Positions 1 to 11,223 of a stretch of 64,000 bases of DNA are shown piece by piece; position 1 is the first letter of the stretch; every line of letters begins with the position of its first letter. The notes beneath the pieces were generated by a model that searched no databases, was not told where the DNA came from, and saw only the letters and a program-made list of their open reading frames with translations. The position numbers were made by a program, and so were the translations under genes. Origin of the DNA: Tricholoma matsutake (taxonomy: Eukaryota; Basidiomycota; Agaricomycetes; Agaricales; Tricholomataceae); contig AP026540.1 in the NCBI GenBank assembly GCA_026075535.2, positions 1,240,001 through 1,304,000 of the forward strand, read 5' to 3'.

Positions 1-737
1 GCTGTGTGGCCATCGGAGTTGGGTAGTTGTTTGATGAAATCCATGGAGATTGAGTTCCAAGGTTGTTCCGGGACTGGAAGTTGCTTTAGGAACATGTAGG
101 GCTTGTGTTGAGGCAATTTGGATCATTTGCAAGTGGTACAGGATTTGCAGAATTCCTGCACAAAGGTGCGGAGGTTTGGCCAGACATATTCCTGATGGAC
201 AAACTGCTGGGTTTTGTTTTGTCTGAAGTGGCCAGAGAGGATATGATCATGTTTGTATTGAAGGACCTTGAGGCAGAGGTCTGCAATGTCCAGAACATAA
301 ATCCAGTCAAAGTGGCGGAGAAGACCTGCCTCATCTATAGTCCAGTTGGGGTCAACAGGTGTTGGGAGATGAGTGGATGAGAGTGGGTCAAGGGGTAGAG
401 AGGTGCAGATGTCATTATGGAGTTTCTCAACATCCATGATTACTGCTTGTTGAAGGATAGGTGTGGTGAGATAGGTGGCATGGAGGGAGGAGGTGAGTTG
501 TTCCTGTGTGAATACAGGTTGGAACCTGGTTGAATTTACAGAGGTGAAGTCGCTATTTCCCCCTTTGCAGTAGACATCCCAACATCTTGTGAGTGCATCT
601 GGCTTGGCCCCCAATTTTCCAGGGCAGAAGCGGATGACAAGATTGAACTGTGAAAGGTATTCAGAGCAACGGGCCTGGCGGCGGGTGAGCAACTTAGTAG
701 TGCTGAAGTACTCAAGATTTTTATGGTCAGTGACCAC
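1..737 (-). pseudogene. Gypsy A RNase H end, integrase zinc domain and integrase start (broken)
   Basis: The open part (737-123) starts in RNase H with a DHKNLEYF motif. It continues through an HHCC-type zinc domain ending in CKSCTTCK, and resumes after a stop with PWNSISMDFIKQLP, the typical beginning of the integrase core. Only the first catalytic Asp region of integrase lies in the window. The frame is continuous with the RT fragment at 783-1565 except for a stop at the junction (FEA*KHW). Family assignment is secure; function is lost. Confidence 0.88.
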
Positions 738-782
738 ATCAACTGGGTTTGCGGAACCCTCGAAATACTGCTGCCAGTGTTT

Positions 783-1565
783 TCAGGCTTCGAAGATGGC
801 CAAGAGTTCCTTATCATGGGTGTCATAATTTAGTTCAGCAGGATTAAAGGAGCGGGAATGAAAAGCAACCAGATGGATTTCTCCATCCACAGTGTAAACC
901 AAAAGAATAGCCACTAGGGCATAGTTGGAAGCATCAGTTTCAAGTACCATCTGTGAGTCGGGTACCCATTGAGTGAGAACAGGAGCATGGGTGAATTCCT
1001 GTTTGAGCTTCTCAAAAGCATCGCGGCACTTTTTGTTGAAGTCCCAAGGTGCAGATTTCCATGTTAAGCAGGTGAGTGGGATGACAATGTCTGAATAGCT
1101 GCTAATGAAGCAGTGGTAAAAGTTGCAAAAGCCTAAGAAGGATTGTATATCCCTGACTTTCCTAGGCTCAGGCCAGTCGAGCACAGTTTTGACTTTATCC
1201 TCTGACATCCATAGTCCATCTGGTGAAAGGATGAAACCTAGATATTCAACGGTATCTTTGTGGAACTCACATTTCTGTGGTGAAGCATAAAGTCCATTCT
1301 TCCGGAGGCAGTGGAGGACTTCTTTGACGTGAGCCCCATGCTGGGACTTGTCATCGGAGTAGATTAGGATGTCACTGAGGTACACAATGACACAAACATC
1401 CAGCATGTTTCTGAAGATGTTGTTCATAAACCACTGGAAAGCTGCAGGTGCATTAGTGAGTCCAAAGGGAACCACCAACCACTTGAAGGATCCATAGCGG
1501 GTGTGGAAAGTGGTTTTCCACTCATCACCATCCATGATGCAGACTAGGTGATAAGCATGCTGCAA
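783..1565 (-). pseudogene. Gypsy A reverse transcriptase / RNase H fragment
   Basis: 260 codons with classic Gypsy RT landmarks: VPFGLTNAPAAFQ, the palm motif, QKCEFHKDTVEYLGFILSPDG, SFLGFCNFYHCFI and ETDASNYA at the RNase H start. The catalytic motif expected as Y-[LIV]-D-D reads Y-L-S-D: the first Asp codon is replaced by AGT at 1374-1376 (read on minus). The polymerase would therefore be inactive even without the stop that ends this frame near 783. Confidence 0.92.
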
Positions 1566-1858
1566 GTCTATCTTGGTGAATAAGTGGACTTTGCGGGGAG
1601 AGTCAAGGAGGTTGGAAATGAGCGGAAGTGGGTTAGCGGTCCTTCTTCATAAGATGGTTAAGTCCTCAGTAGTCGACACAAAGTTGGAGACTACCATCCT
1701 TCTTCTTGACAAAGAAATCGGAGCGCCATGCAGGGACTTGGACAGGCGGATGAAACCTGAGTGGACATTTTTGTCAATAAAAACTTGTAGGGCTTCTAAT
1801 TCAGAGGGAGAGAGGGAATACATGCGACTCAGAGGAGGAGGAGCATTATCCTCCGTCT

Positions 1859-2460
1859 CTATCTTGAGGTCGTAAGGGCAATGTGGAGGAAGGGTGTCAC
1901 CTTAGTCTTATTAAAGACATCAGCCAATTCATGATATTCGGCGGGGATGTCAGATAAATCCGGTGGGGGTGACAACTGAGCAGAGCTGGCAGATAACCCT
2001 TCTGGAGTGAAGGTCATCTGGAAAGCTACTGCCCCAGGAAGTTTGCTAGCACATGCATAAGCAGCAGCATTGATGAAAGAGATGTTGGGAGGTGTAAACT
2101 TAGGAGGAATGGGGGGTTTGGAAAGTGTGGAGGATTCAAGGATTTCTACTGGAAGGTTCGGGGACAAAGGTGACGTCGAAGGTGCTGGACCTCTATGATC
2201 TGCAGAGTGGAAAGTGAGTTGGCTTGAAGACCAGTCAATCAACAGATTGTATTGCTTCATCCAGTTATGACCGAGCATGGCGGAACAGGAAGAGTCGAGC
2301 AAGGTTACATAGAATGACAAATTGAACACTTCACCGGCAGGGAAGGTGACTGGAAGTTTGACAACCTGAGTTATGGTGGAGTTGCAAGATCCATCAAAGA
2401 GTCATAGACCAATTGGGTTAATGGATTCCATGCTGAGTTGGGTATCCAACAAGAAAGAGG
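1859..2460 (-). pseudogene. Gypsy A aspartic protease and linker
   Basis: The open frame 2329-1859 carries AMLGHNWM, the Gypsy equivalent of the ILG motif (IIGxxWL), followed by a proline-rich linker and DIPAEYHELADVF, which normally precedes RT. Upstream, beyond an in-frame stop (IGL*LFDGSC), the active-site region reads LDSSFLLDT where DSG/DSG-like residues are expected. It would act as the pol-processing protease; the stop and altered active site make it a pseudogene. Confidence 0.8.
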
Positions 2461-2699
2461 AGTCAAGGAAGCAGTGGGAGGAGCCAGAGCCAATAAGGGT
2501 TCAGACAGGAGCGGAAGAGTCAGGAAGGGTTAAAAGAATGGTCAGGGAGTCAGGGTCGGAAAGAGTGGATGCATTGAGACAAATGTAGGCAGCCAAATGG
2601 GTAAGGTCAATGCAACCCCCAGCCCCAATGGCTGTTTCCTGAGGGTTGTGGACTATTTTTTCAAGTCCATAGTGTCAGGAACGACGATGGATGCATGGG

Positions 2700-3729
2700 C
2701 TTTTGCGGCTTTGGATTTTGGGCAGTTTCCTGCTATGTGCCCTTCCTCACCTCAGTAGAGACAAAGTCATTCTCTCATGCGACGTTCTTGTTCCTCCCCA
2801 GTAAGCTTGCTGTTCTTCCCCAACTTATCAGAGATGGACAACTTGGGCTTGTCCGGGGGAGTGTTCTTTGTCACAGAAGACTGCTGGTTGGAGGTGTTAC
2901 CACAGGTGGAGTTCAAAGAGGTTTGGTTTGTTGATGGGGAAGGACTTTTGGAAGAGTCCTTCCAACTAAAGTTAGTGACGTTACTGGAATTCTTTGTTTC
3001 AAAACGGGATTCATCTTCTTGCATCCAGTAGATGTTGTGGCTGTCCTGCGCTTTCAAGCACAGTTCTGCAAGAGTATTAGGTTTACCACCCTGGAGAACT
3101 TCTATGCAAAGTCCGAGCAGAAGACTGCAGAAATAGTGGTCACAAAGGGCTGCTTCATTCCAATTGACCCTAGAAGCTAATTCCCAGAAGTCAACATTAT
3201 ATTTTGTGATACAACCACCTTTCTTCATTGTTAAGTCAGAGAGAGCCTTTTCCACATCTCTGACCAGGTCATGCAGGCCGAAGTTACTTTCAAGCTCAGC
3301 GAGGAAAGCTTCATAGTCCCACATCCAGTGTGCAGAATCTGTCGGGTCATTAAAACCAGGCTCAAACCAACTGAGAGCTGATCCCTTAAGATAACAAAGG
3401 ATAAATATGATCTTTTTATCATCAGAGGAAAATATGTGTGGACAGTCATGGTAATGAAGATTGCATGAGACTAGGAAGTCTCTAAGTTTCTTTGGATTGG
3501 CGCCATTGAAAGTGTCGGGGTTGCAAACTTTGATTTTCTTGGTCTTGGGTGCATTATTCTGATGAAGGGTGTGGATACTCTCTGAGAGGTTGTAAAGGAC
3601 ATCTATGAACCTATCCCCTGGATCAGGGTTTTCCACTGCGGGAGGTTGATCATCTGGATCATTGGGATCAGGGTCACCCCCAGGGGCTGTCAGGACCACT
3701 AGGGTCATCGGGTCCACTGGGGGGTCCAT
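2700..3729 (-). pseudogene. Gypsy A gag with zinc-knuckle remnant
   Basis: An uninterrupted 320-codon frame (3729-2767) gives an acidic, proline-rich N terminus, then a retrotransposon gag core (CNPDTFNGANPKKLRDF, KGSALSWFEPGF, FLAELESNFG) and a low-complexity C terminus. After a stop the same frame continues into a CCHC-like knuckle, LCLY*GEEGHIAGNCPKSK, whose second Cys position is a TGA. Gag forms the virus-like particle; this copy lacks an intact knuckle. Confidence 0.87.
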
Positions 3730-4085
3730 CCTCTAGACCAGGATCTTCCAACCTGAAGTGTTCAGGCTGGTTGATGCCCCCTACGTACTCAAGGGGAGTT
3801 CTTGATTGAAATCCTTCCAGGTTGGTGGAAGGGTGTGGGGCATGGGTGGACATGAGATTGGCACTGATTGAAGGGGCTCCTGAGCCAATTTGTCGGAAGA
3901 TGTTTGAGAGTCTGGAAGACACTCCAAAAGTAGTGGTGGGTCGAGGGTTGGGAAGGATGGATCACTGAATTGCACAGATCCCAGGAATAGTACTGGCACA
4001 TTGGAAATTTCTGGTTGTGCACTGCTGGGTCTTGGTAGGGGTCATAGAGGGGAATGAGACGAGTGAAGTGTGAGTTTGTATATAC

Positions 4086-4792
4086 TGTTAAGAACTGATC
4101 CTAGAAGGTGCATCGGAATCCGATTGGACCCTGTGGGTGTTGATAGTGGAAGGTTGTCGGGTCATGGCGGATTCTGCAGGAGGGGAAATGGAAAGGACTT
4201 GGCTGCAGCTTGTAAGAAGCTGTGCCCTTCACCTCGTCTGGTGTTCTAATTTCAAGATGTAGGTTTGGAGGGAGAAGCAGGGAAGTGCGGGTAAACACAG
4301 GAAGGATTGTGGAGGGACTTGGGTTAAGTTCAGATGAGATTAGAACTTCAGAGGGAGACTAGAGGTTGAGTCAAATGGAGTTCAGCCTCTTAGAGGACTG
4401 AGGTAGGAGTAGAAGGAGATTTAGATTGGCAGGTTTAAAGTTGAGTCTGTGTCGATATATGAACTGAGGAATACAAGGCAAAACTAACTAAGCTTAAATA
4501 CTGTAGTCCGGAATAAAGGTGGAATGGAAACAAAGACTGTGGCAGTGTCTTGACTGCGTAGATAAATTACCTAGTGGGAGCCACACAGGAATCCATAGTT
4601 GATTTTGCAATAGAGACAGCAGCCTTGGGAAGGCAGCCGTGGGTGCTGTACAAGGCGGCCTGGTGCACAGCAGTGTGGCAGTGCAAGGTGGCCAGGAATG
4701 AAAGCAGGAGGAGTAGATGAATGTCAGGTTTGACATGCAGAAAAGGGTCGGATGGATACAGGTTCCGATCAGGCGAGGAACGGTTCTTGACA
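4086..4792 (-). repeat. LTR of Gypsy A (5' LTR on minus strand)
   Basis: The 707-bp block is bounded by short inverted ends, TGTTAAGAAC at 4086 and GTTCTTGACA ending at 4792, which is the TG..CA form of an LTR. It lies immediately upstream of the gag leader of the minus-strand element. The partner LTR is not in the window. No convincing tRNA primer-binding site was seen next to 4085. Confidence 0.82.
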
Positions 4793-4986
4793 GGGACCCC
4801 AGTTGTGTTTTCTTAGGTATTCCACTTATGCTTGTGGTGTGAATGGCCTATCTCAACAAACTCATCTATAAATAACCCCTCGCATCAAAACCATCAATCC
4901 CCCCATCATGCATGCACATCCCACCCCCTTCTTGTAGAGAGAACCCACATGGTCTTAGCTAGCAGATAGTGGGTGTCGCCCTAACA
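4793..4986 (+). repeat. Partial LTR of Gypsy C
   Basis: Matches the last 196 bp of the 402-bp LTRs of Gypsy B (10336-10737, 16144-16545), ending in the same CCCTAACA. The first half is missing at the junction with Gypsy A. Confidence 0.9.
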
Positions 4987-5344
4987 GAAGAACACAACTT
5001 CCCATATCAGTGCGCCTTCTCTTACTTGTGCAAACATCATTGTTTCACTGCACCACATCTGATTACTCATCCTTTCGGCATGAGCCAGAAGTACTTGTAT
5101 ATATGTAATCTACCTTTTCTTTCGGAAGCCAATGCCAGGCCTCGCCTTACATTGCGACTGCCAGTGATCGAGAGGCAGTGCTCATCATTAGGACAGCTGC
5201 AACCAGACAACTGAGTGGATCTGGTTTAGTTACAATTTACATTACTCTATTTGGACGACTATTTTAGTTACAAGCTGAATTCAGTGATAACTCCAAGATC
5301 AGGCACCCTAGTCGAAGAAGTGATTCATCACAGATCTACCCATT

Positions 5345-6442
5345 ATGTCCAAACCCTCAACTTCTAATCTCAGTCCTAATCCCATTCCCACACCAGTGCT
5401 AGAGGCAAAGATTGATGCGCTTATGGCGCAAATGTTGCAATTAGTGTCAGTGTTGGCAGCATCACAGCCCAGACAAGTGGAAGTACAGCCAGAGACAACA
5501 GTAGAAAGAGATGATGAAATGGAGGAGATGGTGGAGTGGATGTTGCAGGAGGGTGAGACAGCAGAGAAATCCGGAAATGGAAAAGTGCACTTACCTAAGT
5601 ATGCGCCCCCACAAATCTTTGATGGTACCATGGAGAATACAAAATCCTTCATCAGCTCTATAGTATTGTACATCCATGGGAGGAAGCCAGAGTTTTGTAC
5701 AGCTGAGTCTAGGATTATGTTTGCTCTCTCATACATTCAGGGGGGGAAAGCACAGTTCTGGATAAACAAGGCCATTAATCAAATTGCCATGGGAAATAAA
5801 CCATTTGCAACCTTCAAGGAATTTCTGGAGAGATTGGAGGCACAGTTTGGAGACCCTAATCCAAAGGCGACAGCCAATGCTAAATTAAAGACCATGCGCA
5901 AAGGTTCCCTAACGGCGGATGAATTTATTTTGCAGTTCAAAGCAGAAGCTTCACAAATGGATATGGGAGAAGCTGCATTGGTAGAGTTGTTGAAAGCAGG
6001 ATTGAATCCCTCTTTATTCAAGTCTATCTACCAACTACCTTCTATGCCAGAGAGGTTGGACAAGTGGTATAATTGGGCAATGCACCTTGACTGGCAATAT
6101 CGGCAGGAACAGGCAGAGTCGAAGTTGATGTACAGAAGTAGTAAGTTTGGAAAGCCATCAGGAGGAAAGTCCGAGAAAGGAAAGGTGCCTCAGGTGCAAG
6201 CTCCAAGGGCACAGCCACCGGCCATGGCAGTGAGACCTATAGTTATGGAGTCAGCAGCACCAACAGAGGCAATGGAGGTTGATCAAGTGGGGAGATGAGC
6301 CATACTGAAATGTTTTAACTGTGGGCAGTTAGGACACATTGCTAGGAATTGCAGGCAGAAAAGAAAAATTAGGGAAGCTACAATCGAGGAAGTGAAGCCA
6401 GAGGAAGGCAGGCAGAAGAATTTTGTGGAAGAGTCCCAGTGA
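5345..6442 (+). pseudogene. Gypsy C gag with zinc knuckle behind an in-frame TGA
   Basis: 317 codons (5345-6298) of gag: an N-terminal predicted coiled-coil-like segment, the gag core (YIQGGKAQFW, FLERLEAQFGDPNP, KSIYQLPSMPERLDKWYNWA) and a basic tail. The frame is closed by TGA at 6296-6298. It then continues straight into a CCHC knuckle CFNCGQLGHIARNC and a tail to about 6442. The same TGA sits at the same place in Gypsy B. The stop could be a CGA-to-TGA mutation shared by descent, or a read-through signal; the first is favoured because many other CGA codons in the family became TGA. Confidence 0.88.
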
Positions 6443-7397
6443 AGGTTTCCCCATTGGTGACCCAGAATTGTTACTATGTATTAGTATCCGAGGAAACCCA
6501 GAGCAAATCAGAAAAGGAAATCGAGGAGGAGTACAACTGTTGCAAATCACATGACAAAGAAAATTGCCAAGCACTATTTCCGAAAACCCCTAAATTCTTT
6601 ATTTGCTCTGCATGAATAGAACCCAAAATTACCTTGACTGTGGGATTGAAGACAGTGGACACACATGCAGCAATTGATGTGGAAGCATTGCTTGATAGTG
6701 GTGCTACAGGATTATTCATTAATCAGTCCTTAATTACTGGAAATGGTATTAGCACATGCAAGCTGGCACAACCTATAATGGTGTACAATATTGATGGAAC
6801 AGTCAATCATGGAGGAACTATCAAGGAGGAGGTGACCATGGTACTAAAGTATCAGGAGCATCAGGAACAAACCATATTCGAAGTATGCGATCTTGGGAAA
6901 ACCAATCTAATAATAGGATGTCTGTGGTTATGGAAGCATAATCCCAAAATTGATTGGAAAACTGGGGAAGTACACATGACTCATTGTCCTAAGGAATGTA
7001 ATGTGTATGGGAAAAAGATAAAGAAGGAAAAAAGGAAAAAGAGAGAGACAGAACATCCAAGGAAGTATTCTGTTACAATGGAGGAAGTGGAGGATGAGGA
7101 AATGCCAAATGGCAAAGTTCCAATCATGATCAAGAAAGAAGAGCAGAAGCAAACCTTTAGAGCAATTCGTGGAGGATAGTTGTGGGACAAGCATATTGTG
7201 AAGGTGGATAAGCCAGTGGAAGAGTGGGTGCCAAAAGTGTATCATGAATATCTGTCAGTATTCCAGAAGGTGTCTGAGTGAATGCTGGTGCGGAAGCCAT
7301 GGGATCATGTGATTGAGATGAAGCCAGGGTTTGTGCCGAAGAAGTCAAAGGTATATCTGTTATCTCTGATGGAACAAGAAGAAGTGGATGTGTTCCT
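6443..7397 (+). pseudogene. Gypsy C protease and N-terminal pol (broken)
   Basis: In the frame -1 relative to gag. The longest open part (6634-7179) includes the protease active site LLDSGATGLFI and the IIGCLWL motif. It then has a Lys/Glu-rich spacer, stops at TAG (7177-7179), and continues in frame to KPWDHVIEMKPGF before the RT proper. Additional TGA codons near 6613 and 7279 correspond to CAA in Gypsy B, consistent with a common CGA ancestor. The RT domain is missing because the element is truncated at about 7397. Confidence 0.86.
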
Positions 7398-7871
7398 GTG
7401 GAATTCTCTTATTTGTTTTAACCCTAGCTATTGCTGTTGGGTGGGATGTCTTTCGACCAGATGCTAATATGTTGGTTGAACTTATGATACAAATCCAAAG
7501 TATTTCTCTCAGCCCCATCAAAGAGCAATATATGATGCTTGTCCTATCCAGAGAGCCCCATAAATCCAGCAGATACTCAACTCAGCCATTACCTCATCGC
7601 CACCTGGGCCAAAATTTGCCAGGCCATGGGACCCAAGTTTGAGCCATACCTTCTGGTTGTAATGCCTGCACTTATTACGATGGCAAGTGCCAAGGCAGAC
7701 ATCTTGATCTATGGTTGGCTTCATGTGTGTAGATTTAAGGAATGTCATAAGCTAATGTACAAATAGATGAAGATGAAGATAAGCATGAAGATAGGGAAGA
7801 GGTCAGATGTTGGGTATACATACATTCACAATCGAGGAGAAATGCCAATCTTTTGAGATGCTGGTTATTTA
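7398..7871 (+). pseudogene. Importin-beta-3 (Kap121/Pse1/IPO5-like) gene remnant, segment 1
   Basis: Starts inside an intron tail ending TTTTAACCCTAG (7427). Exon 7428-7499 gives AIAVGWDVFRPDANMLVELM; intron 7500-7551 (52 nt, GTATTT..CCAG); exon 7552-7713 gives DTQLSHYLIATWAKICQAMG and FEPYLLVVMPALITMASAKA; intron 7714-7766 (53 nt, GTTGGC..ATAG); exon 7767-7871 is acidic and ends IEEKCQSFEMLVI. These HEAT-repeat sequences match the central/C-terminal part of karyopherin beta-3, a nuclear import receptor. Retained introns show a genomic copy, not a processed one. A small deletion/frameshift lies near 7800. The N-terminal half of the gene is absent. Confidence 0.82.
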
Positions 7872-9433
7872 TAGTGTTCAAGGGTCCAGTCCATAAGACC
7901 AGAAAAAGACTGGACCTGTAACCAAACTTAACTGTAAGAGACCGAACCATCAGTCTTGGTTCACCCCATATTTGGCTCAGTTCAGTTGTCGGTTGATCAC
8001 TTTTGTAAACTCACAAAAACCAATGTAAGACTGGTTTCAACCAGTCTTAACTGGTCTTTTAGACATGTTTATACCACTAGATATATAGTATAAGTTGGTA
8101 CAAAATACAGGAATAAAAGTATATGTTATGACTATTTATAGTATATGTACATAAAGTAGAACAAGCCTGGCGGAAAAGGAGTCATCTGAGTGGGTACTTA
8201 TATACCCTGTGGCTGTGCATGGACCATGTGGTCATGTCTGTGCTCCCAAAAACAAAGTGGCACCATTTGCCAAATGACTTCCCACGTCTACCACCACAAC
8301 ATCAATCATGCTGCATCACCACCCTGGTCTGCAACCACAACCACGCAAACCAGTGAACACAAAGTAGGGGGCCCAAACAACCCTAGTTTATCGTTTGGGC
8401 CCCCTAGGTATGTTCTTATGGTTTATTTCTTCTTTCTTTTACTAACTACCTGTCTTACTTCATTTTTAGGTTTTTGCATCTTGATAATGACACTGGCACC
8501 TGCAAAGTGGGCCCAAATGATGCTCATCATTGTTTGGGCCTCATGGTATGTTTTTTTATATCTGATTTATTTCTTTTACTAACTTACTTTTGATAAAGAC
8601 AGCTCCCACCTAACAATGGACACACCCACACCCTCTCCTTCCCCTCCTCATGCCCTATGCTGCTGCTGCGAGCCTCTGCCCACAGGGCGGCAACAGGTTC
8701 TGTTCTTACACAGCAACAGCCACCAAGCCCCACCCTCCCACCAGCAACATCGGTTGCCACCACTGCCACATCACAAGCACCACCAACCTGCCTATGAGCC
8801 ACTGCTCGTAGGGGGAATTGGAGGTGCTGATGACAATGGTAGCCATGAATGGGGGACAACAAACAGCCAGGATGACAAACTGCAGGTACAGCTGCAACAA
8901 TGAACAGCCATGACAACAAACAGCTGCACCAACAAACAGCCATGCCAACAAATGCCAGAGAGGATGAATGATGGGGAGGATGAACACTGGGTACAACAAA
9001 TAGCAGGGATGAATGCTGGGGATGATGACAGGTGGCAGGGATGACAAACATGATGATGACAAACACAGGGACAATGACATGCAGGAATGCAGGACCCCCA
9101 CCCTTGCTACAAATGTGAGATGGTGGGGCCGTTTCTTTTTTCTATTTCATTTTCTATTTCATTTTTCATTTTCATTCTCATACACCCAGCTGCGAGCAAC
9201 TGCTCGCAGGGTGTAAATGTAGTTAGTATATAATAGAATTAAGCTATACTCAAAAAAACACCAGTAAGACCAGTTAAAACTGGTCTTTTGGAGGCAACTG
9301 AACTGAATAGGACTGGTCCTATTTGGTTTGGTTGCAGTCTTGGTGAGCTGGGCATCGAGATGGACCGGTCTCAATCCACGGTTGACCCCCTCAGAGGTCA
9401 AAAAACTGGACCGAACCAGACCCTGAAACACTA
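7872..9433. mobile_element. E1: hAT-type inverted-repeat element in the importin gene
   Basis: Begins TAGTGTTCAAGGGTCCAG and ends with the inverted form CCTGAAACACTA. It is flanked by perfect 8-bp duplications GTTATTTA (7864-7871 and 9434-9441). The arms (about 7872-8065 and 9240-9433) are about 190 bp and rich in GACCAGT/ACTGGTC words shared with E2-E5. The interior holds a copy of repeat F (8366-9215) and no transposase. TAGTG..CACTA ends and 8-bp duplications are hallmarks of hAT. Removing it with one duplication restores the importin reading frame. Confidence 0.88.
8366..9215 (+). repeat. F1: hairpin/intron repeat copy inside E1
   Basis: First comes a perfect 11-bp hairpin with arms GGGGCCCAAAC and GTTTGGGCCCC (8367-8403). 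An intron-like block follows (8408-8469, GTATGT..ACTAAC..TTTTTAG), then a short block with a second GGGCCCAAA hairpin (8509-8540), then a second donor-like GTATGT (8546) with ACTAAC at 8576. The rest is C-rich with recurring CGAGCA/TGCTCG-type hairpins (about 8795, 9190). No protein-coding reading frame is convincing. Similar blocks recur at least six more times in the window. Confidence 0.6.
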
Positions 9434-10015
9434 GTTATTTATTGCTTGACTCTTGGGGCATGTTTTGCCCCATATCTGGTGCAAGGTCTGGAAGTGTCTC
9501 TCCCAGCATTGCAGTTTTATTTCCATGATGCATATGAGAGGCATGTGCTATGTGGGTCAGTGTTTTGTTTTCTGTGTCTCAACATTCATAATCACCAACT
9601 TTAGGCTCATTCCGATGCTCCTCACCTGTGGGAAATCCAGCAACACTCTCACAAACCCGATGGTCACTGTCACGTTTCACCAAATTATTACTTGCATCAG
9701 CACTGAACACGATTCTTCCTTCCTTGCCTCATTGTACAAGTGTTTTATGGATTCTCTCTGTGTCATTGGAGGCCCATTGGCCCTTTCCCAGGAATATCAT
9801 AATGGAATTATGGAGGCTATGAAGCGCCAACTGCAGTTACTCACAGATCGACAGAAAGGACAGGCAAATCACACCACATTGGAGGTGGGAGAGAATGATA
9901 ATGATGAGATGGCATTGCTTGAGGAGATTGAGGATTTCACACTAGAGGACATGGGGAAGATGCTCAGTGCATTTGATGCAAATCATCCGCTGTTGGTAGC
10001 AGTGTCAAGTGTTAA
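9434..10015 (+). pseudogene. Importin-beta-3 remnant, segment 2
   Basis: Continues the frame of segment 1 after E1: LTLGACFAPYLVQGLEVSLP and LQFYFHDA (9442-9551). An intron follows at 9552-9604 (53 nt, GTGGGT..CTTTAG), then LIPMLLTCGKSSNTLTNPMV, FHQIITCISTEHDSSFLASL, YKCFMDSLCVIGGPLALSQE and LLEEIEDFTLEDMGKMLSAF. A one-base loss and a CGA-to-TGA change lie just before the intron. The last codons AVSSV are cut by E2. HEAT-repeat C terminus of a karyopherin-beta; broken. Confidence 0.85.
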
Positions 10016-10335
10016 TAGTGTTCGCAGGTCCAGTTCATAGGACCGAAAAAAGACCGAAACTGGACTGAATTGGACCAGAAAAGACCAGACCAGAGGTTTA
10101 TTTATGGAGTGGTCTTTTGCAGTCCAGTTGCTGGTCTTTCATTTTGAAAAATATAGGAGGATTGATGAAAAACAGGTTTAAACTGGTTGCAACAGGGCTT
10201 TTGTCCAAAAGTGTGTTTGACCTTACTCCCACACATATTTACTTCATTTTCAGTCCCTGGATCATCAAAAATGGTTAAGAATTGGTTGAGATATGACCAA
10301 AAACAATTTTGTACAAGTATTTTGTTGTATCAGAG

Positions 10336-10737
10336 TGTTAGGAACCAGCCCCATTACCTAATAAATTTTCATTTTCATTTTATTATGTTGAATTACACTA
10401 CATTACACCAAATGATGCTACACTTTGATAGCATGAGAATATTATTTCGCATGCATCACTATGTATGCGCCTGTACACACGCATTGGTAACAACAATGTA
10501 CAATATATGTAACATAGTATATAAACCCTAAATATATGCCTAGGGGACCCCAGTTGTGTTCTCTTAGGTATTCCACCTACGTTTTTGGTGTGAAAGGCCT
10601 ATCTCAACAAACTTACCTATTAATAACCCCTCACATCAAAACCATCAATTTCCCCATCACGCACATGGATCCTGCCCCCTTCTTGTAGAGAGAACCCGCA
10701 CGGTCTTAGCTAGCAGATAGTGGGTGTCACCCTAACA
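10336..10737 (+). repeat. 5' LTR of Gypsy B
   Basis: Starts TGTTAGGAAC and ends CCCTAACA, 402 bp, with the same length and near-identical sequence as 16144-16545. It contains an AATAAA-like AATAAA/AATAAAT run near its start and a TATAAACC motif near 10520 that could serve transcription. Confidence 0.97.
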
Positions 10738-11223
10738 GAAGAACACAACTTCCCATATCAGTGCGCCTTCTCTTACTTGCACATACATCATTGTTTCACC
10801 GCGCCACCTCCAATTACTCATCCTGTCGGCACGAGCCAGAAGTACTTGTATATACGTAATCTACCTTTTCTTTTGTAAGCTGACGCCAGGCCTCGCCTTA
10901 CATTGTGACTGCCAGTGATCGAGAGGCAGCGCTCGTCATTAGGACAGCTGCAACCAGACAACCGATCGGATCTGGTTTAGTTACGATTTACATTACTCTA
11001 TTTGGACGACTATTTTAGTTACAAGCCGAATTCAGTGATATCTCCGAGATCAGGCACTGTTGGAAGGGTTGTTGATCCAAAGTGTCAAAATAGGCGCCCG
11101 ACGAACGACGAACCATTGACAAACCTCGACGAACCTTATCACGTGACCCGTAGATGTTTGGAGAGGTCTTGAAGAAAAATTTTGAATTTGTCGAAGAAGT
11201 GATTCATCACAGATTCTATAATT

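Larger units (their letters stand above)
1..4792 (-). mobile_element. Ty3/Gypsy retrotransposon A, 5' portion, truncated by window edge
   Basis: Reading on the minus strand the order is LTR (4792-4086), leader, gag (3729-2767), protease (about 2460-1859), RT (1565-783), RNase H and the start of integrase (737-1). This is the gag-PR-RT-RH-IN order of Ty3/Gypsy. Every gene is broken by stops or frame changes. The RT catalytic pair and the protease active site are altered, so the copy is dead. The rest of integrase and the second LTR lie beyond position 1. Its outer LTR edge touches the middle of an LTR of Gypsy C, so A inserted into C or the junction was rearranged; the other flank needed to test a TSD is outside the window. 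Confidence 0.93.
4793..7397 (+). mobile_element. Ty3/Gypsy retrotransposon C, truncated copy of the Gypsy B family
   Basis: Closely similar to Gypsy B from the middle of its LTR onward: LTR tail 4793-4986, leader, gag 5345-6298, zinc knuckle, protease 6634-7179 and the start of the RT region to about 7397. There the similarity stops abruptly at an intron of the importin gene. The copy lacks about 118 bp of leader present in B (B 11063-11180). The left end is cut by Gypsy A at LTR position about 207. Many differences from B are CG-to-TG or CG-to-CA. Confidence 0.92.

Noticed and set aside
4494..4736. Minus-strand 80-codon frame within the Gypsy A LTR
   Set aside because: Lies entirely in an LTR, has no domain and is a chance frame.
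8584..9101. Cys/Trp-rich minus frames (130-160 codons) in E1
   Set aside because: Same reason: repeat F has low stop density; no domain and no conservation in other copies.
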